Below are positions 34,399 to 42,339 of a stretch of DNA of 64,000 bases, in pieces. Source of the stretch: JBFMFH01 sp040752275 (GTDB lineage: Bacteria; Acidobacteriota; Vicinamibacteria; Vicinamibacterales; JAKQTR01); assembly GCA_040752275.1 (NCBI GenBank), contig JBFMFH010000121.1, forward strand, positions 1-64,000. The letters run 5' to 3'. Made by a program: the position numbers and the translations under genes. Numbering within the stretch: position 1 is the stretch's first letter; every line of letters begins with the position of its first letter. The notes beneath the pieces are model-generated. The model ran no database searches and was not told the origin of the DNA. It was given only the letters and a program-made list of their open reading frames with translations.

Positions 34399-36294
34399 CT
34401 AGAAGATGTGCTTGATCGGCCGCTTCGTCATCTCCCACGTGTTGGCGTTCGGGTCGAACCGGCAGTTGGCGAAGACCAGCCAGTTCTCCTGGTCGATCTT
34501 GGCCTTGTCGGCCCTGAAGTAGTAGCCGGGCCAGCGCGTCTCCTCGCGGAACAGCATCGTGCGGACGTGCGCCTCGGCCTGCCACATGCGGTGGACGTTT
34601 TCCCAGCACCGCATGAGCTCGTGGTGGTTCTCCGCGGCGAGCTTCACGGCATCGTCCCTGAGGAAGCCGAGCAACTCGAGCGCGCGGTTGAGCTGCGCCT
34701 CGTTGGTCGCGAAGCCGGAACTCACGCCGCCTGCGTACTCGTCCATCAGCTTCTGCAGGCGGAACATGAACATTCGCGGCTTCAGGTAGTTGGGGTTGAT
34801 CTCCGGATCCGTCGTGGCGCCCTTGAACTGCTGGAAGGTGTCGAGCGGCTGCAGGATCTCCGCCTTCAGGGCGTCGATGGTCTTCTGGTCCACCTTGGGC
34901 ATCGTGTTGTTCTCGACGACGAACTTCACGGCCGACTTGGCAGCGATGCGGCCCTCGGCGTGGGAGCCGGACGAGAACTTGTGGCTCGACGCGCCCGACG
35001 CGTCACCCGCGCAGAACAGCCCGGTGACGGTTGCCATGTTGGTGTAGCCCCAGAAGTAGTCCTTCTTCGTGGCGTCGGTCTGCAGATCCTCCGGACCGCT
35101 CACCCACGCGCCGGACGCTCCCGAGTGCGAGCCGATGAAGTACGGTTCGGCGGCGGCGATCTCGGAGCTCTTCTCCTCGGGCTGCACGTTCGTGGCCGCC
35201 CACAGGATGGCCTGGGAGATGGTCATGTCGAGGAAGTCCTCCCACGCCTCGGACTCGAGCTCCTTCATCTTCTTCTTGTAGACCTTCTCGTCGTCCTTGT
35301 AGGTGTCGGCGATCTTCTGGATGGCCTCTTCGGTCCTCATGAAGATCGGGCCCTTGCCCTCCTGGACGTCGAGCATGCCGAGGTAGTTGCGCAGGTTCGC
35401 CGGAATCGGTTTCACCCGGCCGTACGGGCCCCAGTTGTCGAGCTCGGCCTTCCGCTCGACCATGTACTCGCCGCCCATCGCGTTGGTCGCCCGCGACTTG
35501 AAGAGCAGGAACCACGCGCCGACCGGGCCGTACGCATCCTTGAAGCGAACCGGGATGAAGCGCACTTCCTGGCAGGTCATCTCGGCGCCGGCCTTCAGGG
35601 TGAAGTAGGCCGACGAGCCGGAGTTCCATGGCGGGTACCAGGCGCGGCCGAGGCCCTCACCCGAGCTGCGCGGCTTGAAGACGTGCACCGCGCCACCCAT
35701 GGCCACCAGCGTGGCCTTGGCCTTGAACACGTAGAACTTGTCCTCGCGGACCGAGAAGCCCACGGCCCCGGCGACGCGGTTGCCGTCCATGATCGGACCG
35801 ACGATGAAGACACGCTCGTAGATCTCGCCCACGCCGCTCTGCAGCAGGGCGTTCTTCGCGGCCTCGGCGACGACAACCTTGTACGACTCGCCGTTGATCA
35901 TCAGCTGCCAGCGGCCCTCGTGCACGTACCCGCCGTTCTCGTCCTTCCAGATCGGCAGGCCCCACTTCTCGAACAGGTGCACGGTCGAGTCGACGTGGCG
36001 GGCGATGTTGGCCACGAGATCCTCGCGGGTCACACCCATCAGGTCGTTGCGCACGTAGTCGACGTAGTCCTTGACGGTGTTCTGGCCGTCCTTCAGGCCC
36101 ACGTACTGATTGATCGCCGACAGGCCCATGGCCACGGCACCCGAGCGATCCACGGCGGCCTTGTCGACCAGCGTGACCTTGAGGCCGTTCTGTTTCGCCC
36201 AGTACGCCGCCTCGACCGCCGCGCCGCAGGCAGCCATGCCGCCGCCCAGGATGAGGAGGTCGGTTTCAACAACGACAGTTTCGAAGTTCGCCAT
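34399..36294 (-). CDS. aprA: adenylylsulfate reductase alpha subunit
   Basis: FAD-containing catalytic subunit of APS reductase, 631 residues, converting APS to AMP and sulfite in the cytoplasm. The N-terminal FAD motif is LLILGGGMAACGAAVEAA. AprA blocks follow: DKAAVDRSGAVAMGLSAINQ, substrate-region EMTCQEVRFIPVRFKDAYGP, YFIGSHSGASGAWVSGPED and LFCAGDASGASSHKFSSGSH. Length and ending (TKRPIKHIF) match dissimilatory AprA. GGAGG lies seven bases before the ATG. It is 18 bp after aprB. Confidence 0.97.
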   Translation of the reverse strand: MANFETVVVETDLLILGGGMAACGAAVEAAYWAKQNGLKVTLVDKAAVDRSGAVAMGLSAINQYVGLKDGQNTVKDYVDYVRNDLMGVTREDLVANIARHVDSTVHLFEKWGLPIWKDENGGYVHEGRWQLMINGESYKVVVAEAAKNALLQSGVGEIYERVFIVGPIMDGNRVAGAVGFSVREDKFYVFKAKATLVAMGGAVHVFKPRSSGEGLGRAWYPPWNSGSSAYFTLKAGAEMTCQEVRFIPVRFKDAYGPVGAWFLLFKSRATNAMGGEYMVERKAELDNWGPYGRVKPIPANLRNYLGMLDVQEGKGPIFMRTEEAIQKIADTYKDDEKVYKKKMKELESEAWEDFLDMTISQAILWAATNVQPEEKSSEIAAAEPYFIGSHSGASGAWVSGPEDLQTDATKKDYFWGYTNMATVTGLFCAGDASGASSHKFSSGSHAEGRIAAKSAVKFVVENNTMPKVDQKTIDALKAEILQPLDTFQQFKGATTDPEINPNYLKPRMFMFRLQKLMDEYAGGVSSGFATNEAQLNRALELLGFLRDDAVKLAAENHHELMRCWENVHRMWQAEAHVRTMLFREETRWPGYYFRADKAKIDQENWLVFANCRFDPNANTWEMTKRPIKHIF

Positions 36295-36312
36295 TGCGGT
36301 TCCTCCCCTTCC

Positions 36313-36753
36313 CTACTTCTTCAGGGTGTAGACTTCGGCCAGGCCGGTGGAGTCGGGCTCGGTGAACAGCGCGGGGCTGTTCAGGTCGGCCTTCGTCGTC
36401 CAGCCGCCGTCCGGTACGGCCTTGCCTTCTGCCGTCGTCCGGATGGGGAACTTGAACCGCTTCACGCTGCCGTTGCGGAACTTGACGGTCCACATGATCG
36501 AGTCGGTGGAGCGCAGCGGCGTGCAGCTCGCACCCATCGGCACGAAGTCTGCGTACCCGCGCACCTCGACGGCCTGCGTGGGGCAGATCTTCACGCAGTT
36601 GTAGCATTCCCAGCACATCGAGACATCGCGGTTGTACGCCTTCATGAGCTCCTTGTTGAGCACCATGAGGTCGTTCGGGCAAATGTGCTGGCAGGCGGTC
36701 TTGTCGAGCGCCTTGCAGCCATCACACTTGTCGGGGTTCACGTAACTTGGCAT
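36313..36753 (-). CDS. aprB: adenylylsulfate reductase beta subunit
   Basis: Electron-transfer subunit of APS reductase, 146 residues, with two [4Fe-4S] clusters: CDGCKALDKTACQHICPND with the family insertion between cysteines, and CWECYNCVKICPTQAVEVRG. A beta-strand region (IMWTVKFRNGSVKRFKFPIR) and a short C-terminal tail wrap AprA in known structures. AGGAGG is seven bases before the ATG. Only 36 bp separate it from the upstream TIGR02186-like gene, so no dedicated apr promoter is obvious. Transcription may start ahead of tauE1 near 38740-38800. Confidence 0.97.
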   Translation of the reverse strand: MPSYVNPDKCDGCKALDKTACQHICPNDLMVLNKELMKAYNRDVSMCWECYNCVKICPTQAVEVRGYADFVPMGASCTPLRSTDSIMWTVKFRNGSVKRFKFPIRTTAEGKAVPDGGWTTKADLNSPALFTEPDSTGLAEVYTLKK

Positions 36754-36789
36754 TCCGCTACCTCCTAGGATGAGTGCGCCGTACGTCGG

Positions 36790-37635
36790 TCAGTGAACAG
36801 GGAGAGCCTTGCCGGCCCGCGGGTCCCCTGGCCGCCCGGGACGGCGGCCCCGCGTCCGTCGGAACCGCGCCACCAGAGCATCGATCCCGAACCCGAGAGT
36901 CATCATCAGTGCCACGGCCAGCGTCCCGTACACGGTGGCCCGGCTGTCGGCGAAGTCCCGCACCGTGGCCGCCACGCCAACTTCGCGGACCGCCACGCCA
37001 GCCGTGGCGCGGCCGACCACTTCGCCGCCGCGGCACTCGTAGACGGTCGCGTCGTAGCGACCCGGGGGCACGGTACTGGGCCAGACGAAGTCCAGGCCGT
37101 AGCGGGCACCGCCCTGCGGGAGCCGCTCGACGTGAACGGCGTCGGCGTCGAACCGGAACCGTCCCTCCACAATCTTCAGCTCCACGTAGTTCTCGCGAAT
37201 CCGTGGCTCGTCCGCCTCGGCCGGGGCCACGGCCATCCGGCCAATGACCGCCGTCGCGTCCAGCAGTTCACGATCGATGACGTCGCGCCTGAGGAACGCG
37301 TCCACGGGCATCGCACTGAAGACGTGCAGGACCGACGGCACGCCGGCGACGTGGACCTGGCCCGAGGCAATCCAGATCGGGCCGAACCGGGCCTTGCGGT
37401 TGAAGGACTCGCGGGCGTCGGCGCCGGCGACGACCACCACGACCTGTGCGCCGTCGGCCACACGCCCGCTCGCCGTCAGCCTCGTCCCGCTCGAGAACAT
37501 CCCCATCTCGATCGCCGGAGGCTCCAGCGCGATCGTCGGCGCGGCAGCATCGGCCTGGGCCGTCCCGGCGGAGGCCGGACAGACGGCCGCGAGGAGCAGG
37601 ATCAGGACCGCGGAAGACCGAATCACCCGCGTCAC
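36790..37635 (-). CDS. TIGR02186/Alph_Pro_TM-like membrane protein beside a sulfite exporter
   Basis: A 281-residue protein with an N-terminal signal (VLILLLAAVCPASAG), a long extracytoplasmic beta-rich domain and one C-terminal helix (YGTLAVALMMTLGFGIDALV) with a basic cytoplasmic tail. The layout and blocks such as FSSGTRLTASGRV and GPIWIASGQVHVAGVPSVL resemble the Alph_Pro_TM family often found next to TauE/SafE permeases. The GTG at 37635 has AAGGG eight bases upstream and follows the tauE1 stop by one base; an ATG seven codons earlier overlaps tauE1. It probably assists anion export; the biochemical role is unknown. Confidence 0.75.
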   Translation of the reverse strand: MTRVIRSSAVLILLLAAVCPASAGTAQADAAAPTIALEPPAIEMGMFSSGTRLTASGRVADGAQVVVVVAGADARESFNRKARFGPIWIASGQVHVAGVPSVLHVFSAMPVDAFLRRDVIDRELLDATAVIGRMAVAPAEADEPRIRENYVELKIVEGRFRFDADAVHVERLPQGGARYGLDFVWPSTVPPGRYDATVYECRGGEVVGRATAGVAVREVGVAATVRDFADSRATVYGTLAVALMMTLGFGIDALVARFRRTRGRRPGRPGDPRAGKALPVH

Positions 37636-37636
37636 G

Positions 37637-38560
37637 TCAGTGTCCCTTCGCGGCATAGGACAGCAGGCTGTCCGGGGTCATGATGACGCCGATGGTCATC
37701 TTCGCCATGACGATAAGGACGATGATGGCCAGCACGATCTTGAGCTGGTCACCGCGCAGGAGCCGGCCGACCCGCGCGCCGATCTGGGCACCGATGGTCG
37801 ACCCGGCGGCGATGATCAGCGCCAGGACGACGTCCACCGTGTGGTTCGTCGCGGCCTGCATGATGGTCAGGCCCGCGCAGGTGAACAGGATCTGGAACAG
37901 GTCTGTGCCGATCGCCACGTGCATGGGCATCCGCAGCAGGTAGACCATCATCGGCACCATGATGAACCCGCCGCCCACACCCATGATGGCCGCGAGGACA
38001 CCCACCATTGCGCATAGAACGAACGGCAAGAAGATCGAGTGCTGGACGCCCGAGCGCGGAAACTGCATCTGCAGCGGGAGCCGGCCGAACAGCCCGGCGC
38101 CCCCCCGGCGCCGCCCCGACGGCGCCGTCGATGCCATCGCCCCGCGGCGCAGGCCCTGCCAGCTCTCGATCAGCATGTAGGTGCCCAGGCTGCCGAGCAC
38201 GACGATGTAGGTGACGGTGATCACGAAGTCCGCGTTGCCCAGCGCCCTGAGCACGCGGATGACTTGCACGCCGATGGCGGCGCCGGTGAGGCCGCCAAGC
38301 AGCAGCACGCTGCCGAGTTTCAGATCGACGTTGCCGAGGCGGAAGTGGGCGGCCATCCCCGACGACGATGTCGCGACGATCGCGTTGGTGTCGGAGGCGG
38401 CTGCCACGGTGGGCGGGACGCCGATCATCATGAGGATCGGCGTGAGCAGGAAGCCGCCGCCGACGCCGAGCAGCCCCGAAAGGAAGCCGACCATCCCACC
38501 CGCTCCGACGAGCAGGAAGAGGTTGATGGTCACGCCGGCGACCGGCAAGAAGATGTCCAA
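37637..38560 (-). CDS. TauE/SafE family permease 1
   Basis: Probable sulfite or sulfonate-anion exporter, 307 residues, with two homologous halves typical of the family: GFLSGLLGVGGGFLLTPILM and GVLAAIMGVGGGFIMVPMMV, each within a helical repeat. A cytoplasmic loop (about 145-180) is rich in Arg and Gly. The start is TTG with GGAG seven bases upstream. It is the first gene after the promoter/operator region at 38740-38830 and leads into the TIGR02186-like gene and aprBA, so its expression is likely tied to sulfate reduction. Confidence 0.9.
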   Translation of the reverse strand: MDIFLPVAGVTINLFLLVGAGGMVGFLSGLLGVGGGFLLTPILMMIGVPPTVAAASDTNAIVATSSSGMAAHFRLGNVDLKLGSVLLLGGLTGAAIGVQVIRVLRALGNADFVITVTYIVVLGSLGTYMLIESWQGLRRGAMASTAPSGRRRGGAGLFGRLPLQMQFPRSGVQHSIFLPFVLCAMVGVLAAIMGVGGGFIMVPMMVYLLRMPMHVAIGTDLFQILFTCAGLTIMQAATNHTVDVVLALIIAAGSTIGAQIGARVGRLLRGDQLKIVLAIIVLIVMAKMTIGVIMTPDSLLSYAAKGH

Positions 38561-38745
38561 CCGTACGCTCCGACGACGCTGTCAGGTCTGCGTGTCGACC
38601 GGTGGGCTGCCGAGGGCGGTCGTATGACGACCCCGGAACACCGCAGGCCGAACTGGATCTCGTGGGGGCGTGACTCCGGAGGGGGCTGGCGGCGGGCGTC
38701 GCGGTCTCGCGTTCCCGCGCGGGGACCAGCGGCACACCCAAGAGG

Positions 38746-38775
38746 ACGATACGGTCTTGCGAGCCAATATGTCAA
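38746..38775 (-). promoter_or_regulatory. sigma70-like promoter for tauE1 (TTGACA-N18-TATCGT)
   Basis: On the minus strand, TTGACA (38775-38770) is followed after 18 bases by TATCGT (38751-38746). Transcription would begin near 38740, giving a leader of about 180 bases before the tauE1 TTG. The same -10 hexamer recurs in the promoter upstream of the second TauE gene. Confidence 0.5.
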
Positions 38776-38802
38776 GTATTTCGTTGAGCTTACGAGCGCT
38801 CC

Positions 38803-38830
38803 TGTATAGTCGATAGACTAACTGGCTCAA
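38803..38830 (-). promoter_or_regulatory. second upstream promoter for tauE1 (TTGAGC-N16-TATACA)
   Basis: Minus-strand TTGAGC (38830-38825) and TATACA (38808-38803) are spaced by 16 bases. It is about 55 bp upstream of the TTGACA promoter. The palindrome at 38807-38820 lies in its spacer and touches the -10 box, which is where a repressor would act. Confidence 0.4.
38807..38820. promoter_or_regulatory. palindromic operator candidate TAGTC-GATA-GACTA
   Basis: A perfect inverted repeat of five bases per arm around GATA. It overlaps the -10 box and spacer of the upstream tauE1 promoter. The cognate regulator is not known; no regulator gene is adjacent. Confidence 0.45.
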
Positions 38831-38942
38831 TAGCCCCTTCGCTCGTGTGCTGGTGCGGAATCGTCTCTCGAACTGGCCCCGCACGCGCAGGGCCAGCGTG
38901 GCCAAATCCCTAGTCGCGAAGTCGGCAATTAGGTCGACGCAC

Positions 38943-39281
38943 TCAGGGAGCCTTGCCCTCGTTCTGCTCCTGGCGGGTGACGTTCATGACCGCAATGGCC
39001 CGGTTGCCGCCGCCCTCCTGCCGGTAGACCACGCGAACCATGTCGCCCACCACCGGGCGGTTGCCAATCTCGGCGCTGGCGATGTCGAGCGCGAGCGGCG
39101 GCCCCTCCGGACGGGTCTCGTCCTGCACGGTGAGCATCTGGTTCTGGATCGCGACGACCGTACCCTGGACGACGGGGGCCGGTGGGCCGCACGCCGTCGC
39201 GAGGAGTCCGATGCTGACGACAAAGACGGCGGGCAGCGGGCGGGGCCTGCCGCGCCGCGTCCTCGGGATAGAAGGCGTCAT
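38943..39281 (-). CDS. small lipoprotein downstream of TauE permease 2
   Basis: A 112-residue predicted lipoprotein. Its basic N-terminus and hydrophobic core end in a lipobox (LLATAC, then GPPAP), so it should be anchored after Cys processing. The mature part is beta-rich (VVQGTVVAIQNQMLTVQDE, VVGDMVRVVYRQ), suggesting a small OB-like or barrel fold. The ATG at 39281 has GGAGGAG nine bases upstream. It begins 26 bp after the tauE2 stop. No function is assigned; by position it is an accessory to the permease. Confidence 0.7.
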   Translation of the reverse strand: MTPSIPRTRRGRPRPLPAVFVVSIGLLATACGPPAPVVQGTVVAIQNQMLTVQDETRPEGPPLALDIASAEIGNRPVVGDMVRVVYRQEGGGNRAIAVMNVTRQEQNEGKAP

Positions 39282-39307
39282 GACCACGTTCTCCTCCGCC
39301 GCCAACG

Positions 39308-40333
39308 TCACGGCCTGTCGGCCGCTTCGCTCGGCCGCCGCAGTTCCTGGATGGCCCCGCGCACCATGCCGTAGACGACGACCATCGTCATGGCCGTGAC
39401 GGCCGCCATCACCAGCCAGGCGGCCGACGTCCCCATGTCCAGCTGCTTGAGCACGACCGACACGAGCGCGCAGATGACGGTCACGCCGAACATCAAGCGG
39501 ATGCCGTAGCCGCGGATGTACTTCGTCGCGATGGTCCCGATCTGGGCGCCGGGGGCGGCGCCGGCCAGCATGAAGAGCACGGCCAGCAGCTCCACGCGCC
39601 CCTTCATGGCATACGTGAAGGCGCCGTAGAAGCCCGAGAGCATCACCGTGAACAGATCGGTGCCTACGGCGACGTAGGTCGGCGCACCAATCAGGTACAC
39701 GAGCGCCGGCATCATGATGAGGCCTCCGCCGATCCCGAGGAAGCCGGCCAGGATACCCACCAGCAGCCCGACGAGCGCCGGCAGCCACATCGAGCAGCGC
39801 ACTTGTGCCACGTCGAAGGTCACGATGGGCGGGACGTTGATGCGGTGCAGCGTCAGATGCCACCGTACGGCCGACTCGCCCTCGCTCGCCATCCCCGTCC
39901 GTTCGAGGGTCCGCTTCTTGAAGTAGTCGTAGAAGACCAGACCGCCGATCAGGGCCAGGAACACCACGTACACCCAGCGGATGACGGGGCCCGCTAAGCC
40001 GTGGCCCTCGAGCAGCATGACCAGTCTGGCGCCAATCTCGATGCCGACCACGTCGAAAGCCAGCATCGTCAGGCCGAGCTTCATGTCGACATTACCGAAC
40101 TTCGCATGCCGCCTCGTCGAGATGATCGACTTGCCGGCCATGTGACAGAGGTCGGTGCCCACGGCGAACGGCATCGGAAAGCCGAAGATGTTGAGGGCGG
40201 GCGTCACCATCCACGCGCCCCCCATACCGAAGAACCCGCCGAGCACCCCGACGGCGACGCCGAGCAGCGCCAGCAACAGGATGTTCACGGGCACACCCGA
40301 GATGGGCAGGATCACGGTGAAGAAGTCGAACAT
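39308..40333 (-). CDS. TauE/SafE family permease 2
   Basis: A 341-residue permease with the two family half-repeats: GVLGGFFGMGGAWMVTPALN and GILAGFLGIGGGLIMMPALV, about eight helices, and a longer central cytoplasmic loop (about 150-185). It is only distantly similar to TauE1 and TauE3, so the three are probably not interchangeable. GGAG lies six bases before the ATG. It follows the small membrane gene by 21 bp and shares its promoter at 40763-40791. Substrate is inferred to be sulfite or a related sulfur oxyanion. Confidence 0.9.
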   Translation of the reverse strand: MFDFFTVILPISGVPVNILLLALLGVAVGVLGGFFGMGGAWMVTPALNIFGFPMPFAVGTDLCHMAGKSIISTRRHAKFGNVDMKLGLTMLAFDVVGIEIGARLVMLLEGHGLAGPVIRWVYVVFLALIGGLVFYDYFKKRTLERTGMASEGESAVRWHLTLHRINVPPIVTFDVAQVRCSMWLPALVGLLVGILAGFLGIGGGLIMMPALVYLIGAPTYVAVGTDLFTVMLSGFYGAFTYAMKGRVELLAVLFMLAGAAPGAQIGTIATKYIRGYGIRLMFGVTVICALVSVVLKQLDMGTSAAWLVMAAVTAMTMVVVYGMVRGAIQELRRPSEAADRP

Positions 40334-40354
40334 GGCGTTCTCCGTCGCGCGCTG

Positions 40355-40660
40355 CTATTCCCGGGAGTGGCGTTTTTCGAGGTCGAGGCCGATGGCACTC
40401 ACCGCCACGTCCATCACCCAGCCGAGGAACAGACCGAGGATGGCCGTCAGGCCGACCGCAAAGATCGTGAACAGGAGCCGGTCGGTGTTGTACAGGTTGG
40501 CGACAAACAGGTTGAATCCCGACAGGTTCCGGGTGTCCGCCACGTGCACGAGCTTGCCGGCCTTCTCGGCCGGCGCCGCCTCGAGGAGCGCGGGGTGGAG
40601 GGAGACCAGGACGCATGAGACCCAAAGCGTCAGCTGTGCCCGAAGCGAGCAAGGCGTCAT
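40355..40660 (-). CDS. small membrane protein upstream of TauE permease 2
   Basis: A 101-residue protein with an N-terminal signal or anchor (LTLWVSCVLVSLHPALLEAA), a short extracytoplasmic segment containing GFNLFVANLYNTDRL, and a C-terminal helix (LLFTIFAVGLTAILGLFLGW) with a charged tail. The ATG at 40660 has GGAGG seven bases upstream; ten further in-frame codons are unnecessary. It is the first gene of the small gene-tauE2-lipoprotein unit. I do not recognise a function; it may be a small subunit of the permease. Confidence 0.7.
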   Translation of the reverse strand: MTPCSLRAQLTLWVSCVLVSLHPALLEAAPAEKAGKLVHVADTRNLSGFNLFVANLYNTDRLLFTIFAVGLTAILGLFLGWVMDVAVSAIGLDLEKRHSRE

Positions 40661-40762
40661 CGCGGTACCTCCGGTCGGAATCACACCCACGGGCCGGGGA
40701 GCGATTGCCCGTGGCGGCAGGGGGCGCGCCAGAGTCAGGGCCCGGGCGCGTTCACGGTTGGC

Positions 40763-40791
40763 ACGATACGGGCTGACGCGAGGTCTGTCAA
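40763..40791 (-). promoter_or_regulatory. sigma70-like promoter for the tauE2 operon (TTGACA-N17-TATCGT)
   Basis: Minus-strand TTGACA (40791-40786) and TATCGT (40768-40763) have ideal 17-bp spacing and lie about 100 bp before the small membrane gene at 40660. It shares both hexamers with the tauE1 promoter. The divergent plus-strand kinase gene at 40856 has no comparably clear promoter. Confidence 0.5.
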
Positions 40792-40855
40792 GGGTATGCG
40801 CGCTCTCTGCGGTCTGTCTAGCAGCTTTGTGGCCTTTTCGTAGGAGGCCCGGGCC

Positions 40856-41917
40856 GTGCTAATGTGGCGGCACGGAAGGGGGTCCGCATTGCCTCCGACT
40901 GACGAGTTTCCGCGTCTCGTCCGCGCCGAGTTCAGGTTCCCGGTGCGCAGTCTGATCGGCGCTGTCGCCTCAATCCCCCTCGCGTTCCTGGCCGTGACGC
41001 TGGTGCTCCTGGTTGGCGATCTCGGCATCGGCCACTGGACCATTGCGGCGATCGTCTCGCTCGGTCTGGTCGTGTCATACGTCGTGGCGGCCACCGTCAC
41101 GCGCCGGATTGCGCGGCGCCTCCTTGAACTCGAACGCCAGCGGGACGCCTTCTATCAGGAGTTCTCGCGGCTGTCGAAGGCCGCCTCGCTCGGCGAGATT
41201 GCCTCCGGCGTGGCCCACGACATCAACAATCCCCTGGCGGTCATGAACGAGGAGGCGGGCTGGCTGCGCGATCTGCTGGGCGGCCCCGGCCTCGACCGCG
41301 AGTCGACGCGGCAGGAGTTTGCAGCATCGGTCGAGCAGATCGGCGTTCAGATCAAACGGGCCAGCAGCGTGACCAGGCGCCTGCTCCATTGGGCGCGCGA
41401 CATGACCCGCCCGTCGGACGTCATCGACGTGAACCCCCTGCTGACGCGGACCCTCTACCTGCTGGAGGGGGAACTCACCTCCGCCGACGTGCGGGTCGTG
41501 ACCCGGCTCGACCCGAAGCTGCCGAAGGCGGTCGGCAGCGAGGCGGAGATCACCCAGGTGCTGCTGCACCTCATGAAGAACGCTCTCGACGCGATGAAGG
41601 GCGGTGGCGGGACGCTGACCATCACGACTGACCGGTTCGACGGTCTGGTGCGCGTCGGCATCGCCGATACGGGGCCCGGCATTCCGCCGGAGCTCGTCGC
41701 GCGTATCTTCGAACCGTTCTTCACGACGAAGCCCGTGGGCGAGGGCGCCGGCCTCGGCCTGGCCATCAGCGCGTGGATCGTCCAGCGCGCCGGCGGCCAC
41801 ATCGCGGTGGACAGCGTCCCCGGGTCGGGCGCCACGTTTCATGTCACGCTCCAGCCTGCAGGTGTGAGCGCAGAACACGGAGGAGAGGATGAGGGTCGTG
41901 CGGCTGTTGCTCGTTGA
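40856..41917 (+). CDS. membrane histidine kinase HK1
   Basis: A 353-residue kinase with two helices (LIGAVASIPLAFLAVTLVLL, WTIAAIVSLGLVVSYVVAA) and almost no periplasmic loop. A HisKA domain follows with H121 in EIASGVAHDINNPL. The HATPase domain has N-box HLMKNALDAMK, G1 VGIADTGPGIPP, F-box FEPFFTTKP and G2 GAGLGLAIS. It is NtrB-like in the catalytic half. The GTG at 40856 has AGGAGG eight bases upstream; an ATG two codons later is spaced less well. It overlaps RR1 by 29 bp and starts the plus-strand signalling/dikinase operon. Confidence 0.9.
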   Translation: MLMWRHGRGSALPPTDEFPRLVRAEFRFPVRSLIGAVASIPLAFLAVTLVLLVGDLGIGHWTIAAIVSLGLVVSYVVAATVTRRIARRLLELERQRDAFYQEFSRLSKAASLGEIASGVAHDINNPLAVMNEEAGWLRDLLGGPGLDRESTRQEFAASVEQIGVQIKRASSVTRRLLHWARDMTRPSDVIDVNPLLTRTLYLLEGELTSADVRVVTRLDPKLPKAVGSEAEITQVLLHLMKNALDAMKGGGGTLTITTDRFDGLVRVGIADTGPGIPPELVARIFEPFFTTKPVGEGAGLGLAISAWIVQRAGGHIAVDSVPGSGATFHVTLQPAGVSAEHGGEDEGRAAVAR

Positions 41918-42296
41918 CGACGAGGCACGGTTCGTCGAGACGCTGTCGAAGCGCCTGACCTCCCGTGGGTACTACGTTGAGAAGGCCCTCTCGGGCCAGG
42001 AGGCGCTCGACTTGGTGACGAGCCGGCCCTTCGACGTCATGCTCCTCGACGTGCGCATGCCGGGCATGGACGGGCTCGAGACGCTCCGCGCCGTGCACAG
42101 GCTGCAGCCCCTGGTGAAGGTGATTCTCCTGAGCGGGCACGCGTCGATCAACGCTGCCGTTGAGGGCATGCGTTTGGGGGCGTACGACTACCTGCTCAAG
42201 CCGACGGACCTCGAGGACATCCTGGCCAAGGTCGAAGCGGCGTTCGAAAAGAAGCGCCTGGAAGAGGAGCAGCAGGGCGATTGGCGCCAGCCTTGA
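41889..42296 (+). CDS. receiver-only response regulator RR1
   Basis: Stand-alone receiver domain of 135 residues with the acidic pair D10-D11, phospho-acceptor D54 in MLLDVRMPGM, conserved Ser in VILLSGHA and Lys in YLLKPT. No DNA-binding or output domain is present, so it must act by protein contact or phosphorelay. It overlaps the end of HK1 and precedes the first dikinase-like gene by 43 bp. The dikinase-like protein is an obvious candidate target. Confidence 0.92.
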   Translation: MRVVRLLLVDDEARFVETLSKRLTSRGYYVEKALSGQEALDLVTSRPFDVMLLDVRMPGMDGLETLRAVHRLQPLVKVILLSGHASINAAVEGMRLGAYDYLLKPTDLEDILAKVEAAFEKKRLEEEQQGDWRQP

Positions 42297-42339
42297 GGGC
42301 GGGGCGCGTGTGGTGTCGGGCTCTCTGGGAGTAGCCATC

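Larger units (their letters stand above)
38561..38942. other. 382-bp intergenic region with tandem promoters and a palindrome
   Basis: No coding sequence with family features was found. The stretch includes an AT-richer patch (about 38755-38850) that is distinct from its high-GC surroundings. It holds two minus-strand promoter-like elements and a 14-bp palindrome, listed separately. The remainder, near the tauE1 start and beyond 38850, shows nothing I can name. Confidence 0.7.

Noticed and set aside
34294..36768. A very long open frame (over 800 codons) on the plus strand opposite aprA and aprB
   Set aside because: It mirrors aprA and aprB, which have clear motifs and ribosome sites. Long antisense frames are expected in high-GC coding DNA.
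40759..40774. A plus-strand sigma54-like -24/-12 element before HK1
   Set aside because: GG and GC are correctly spaced, but the -12 TTGC is degenerate and the same bases form the -10 box of a better minus-strand sigma70 promoter. No enhancer-binding regulator with an AAA+ domain is in the window.
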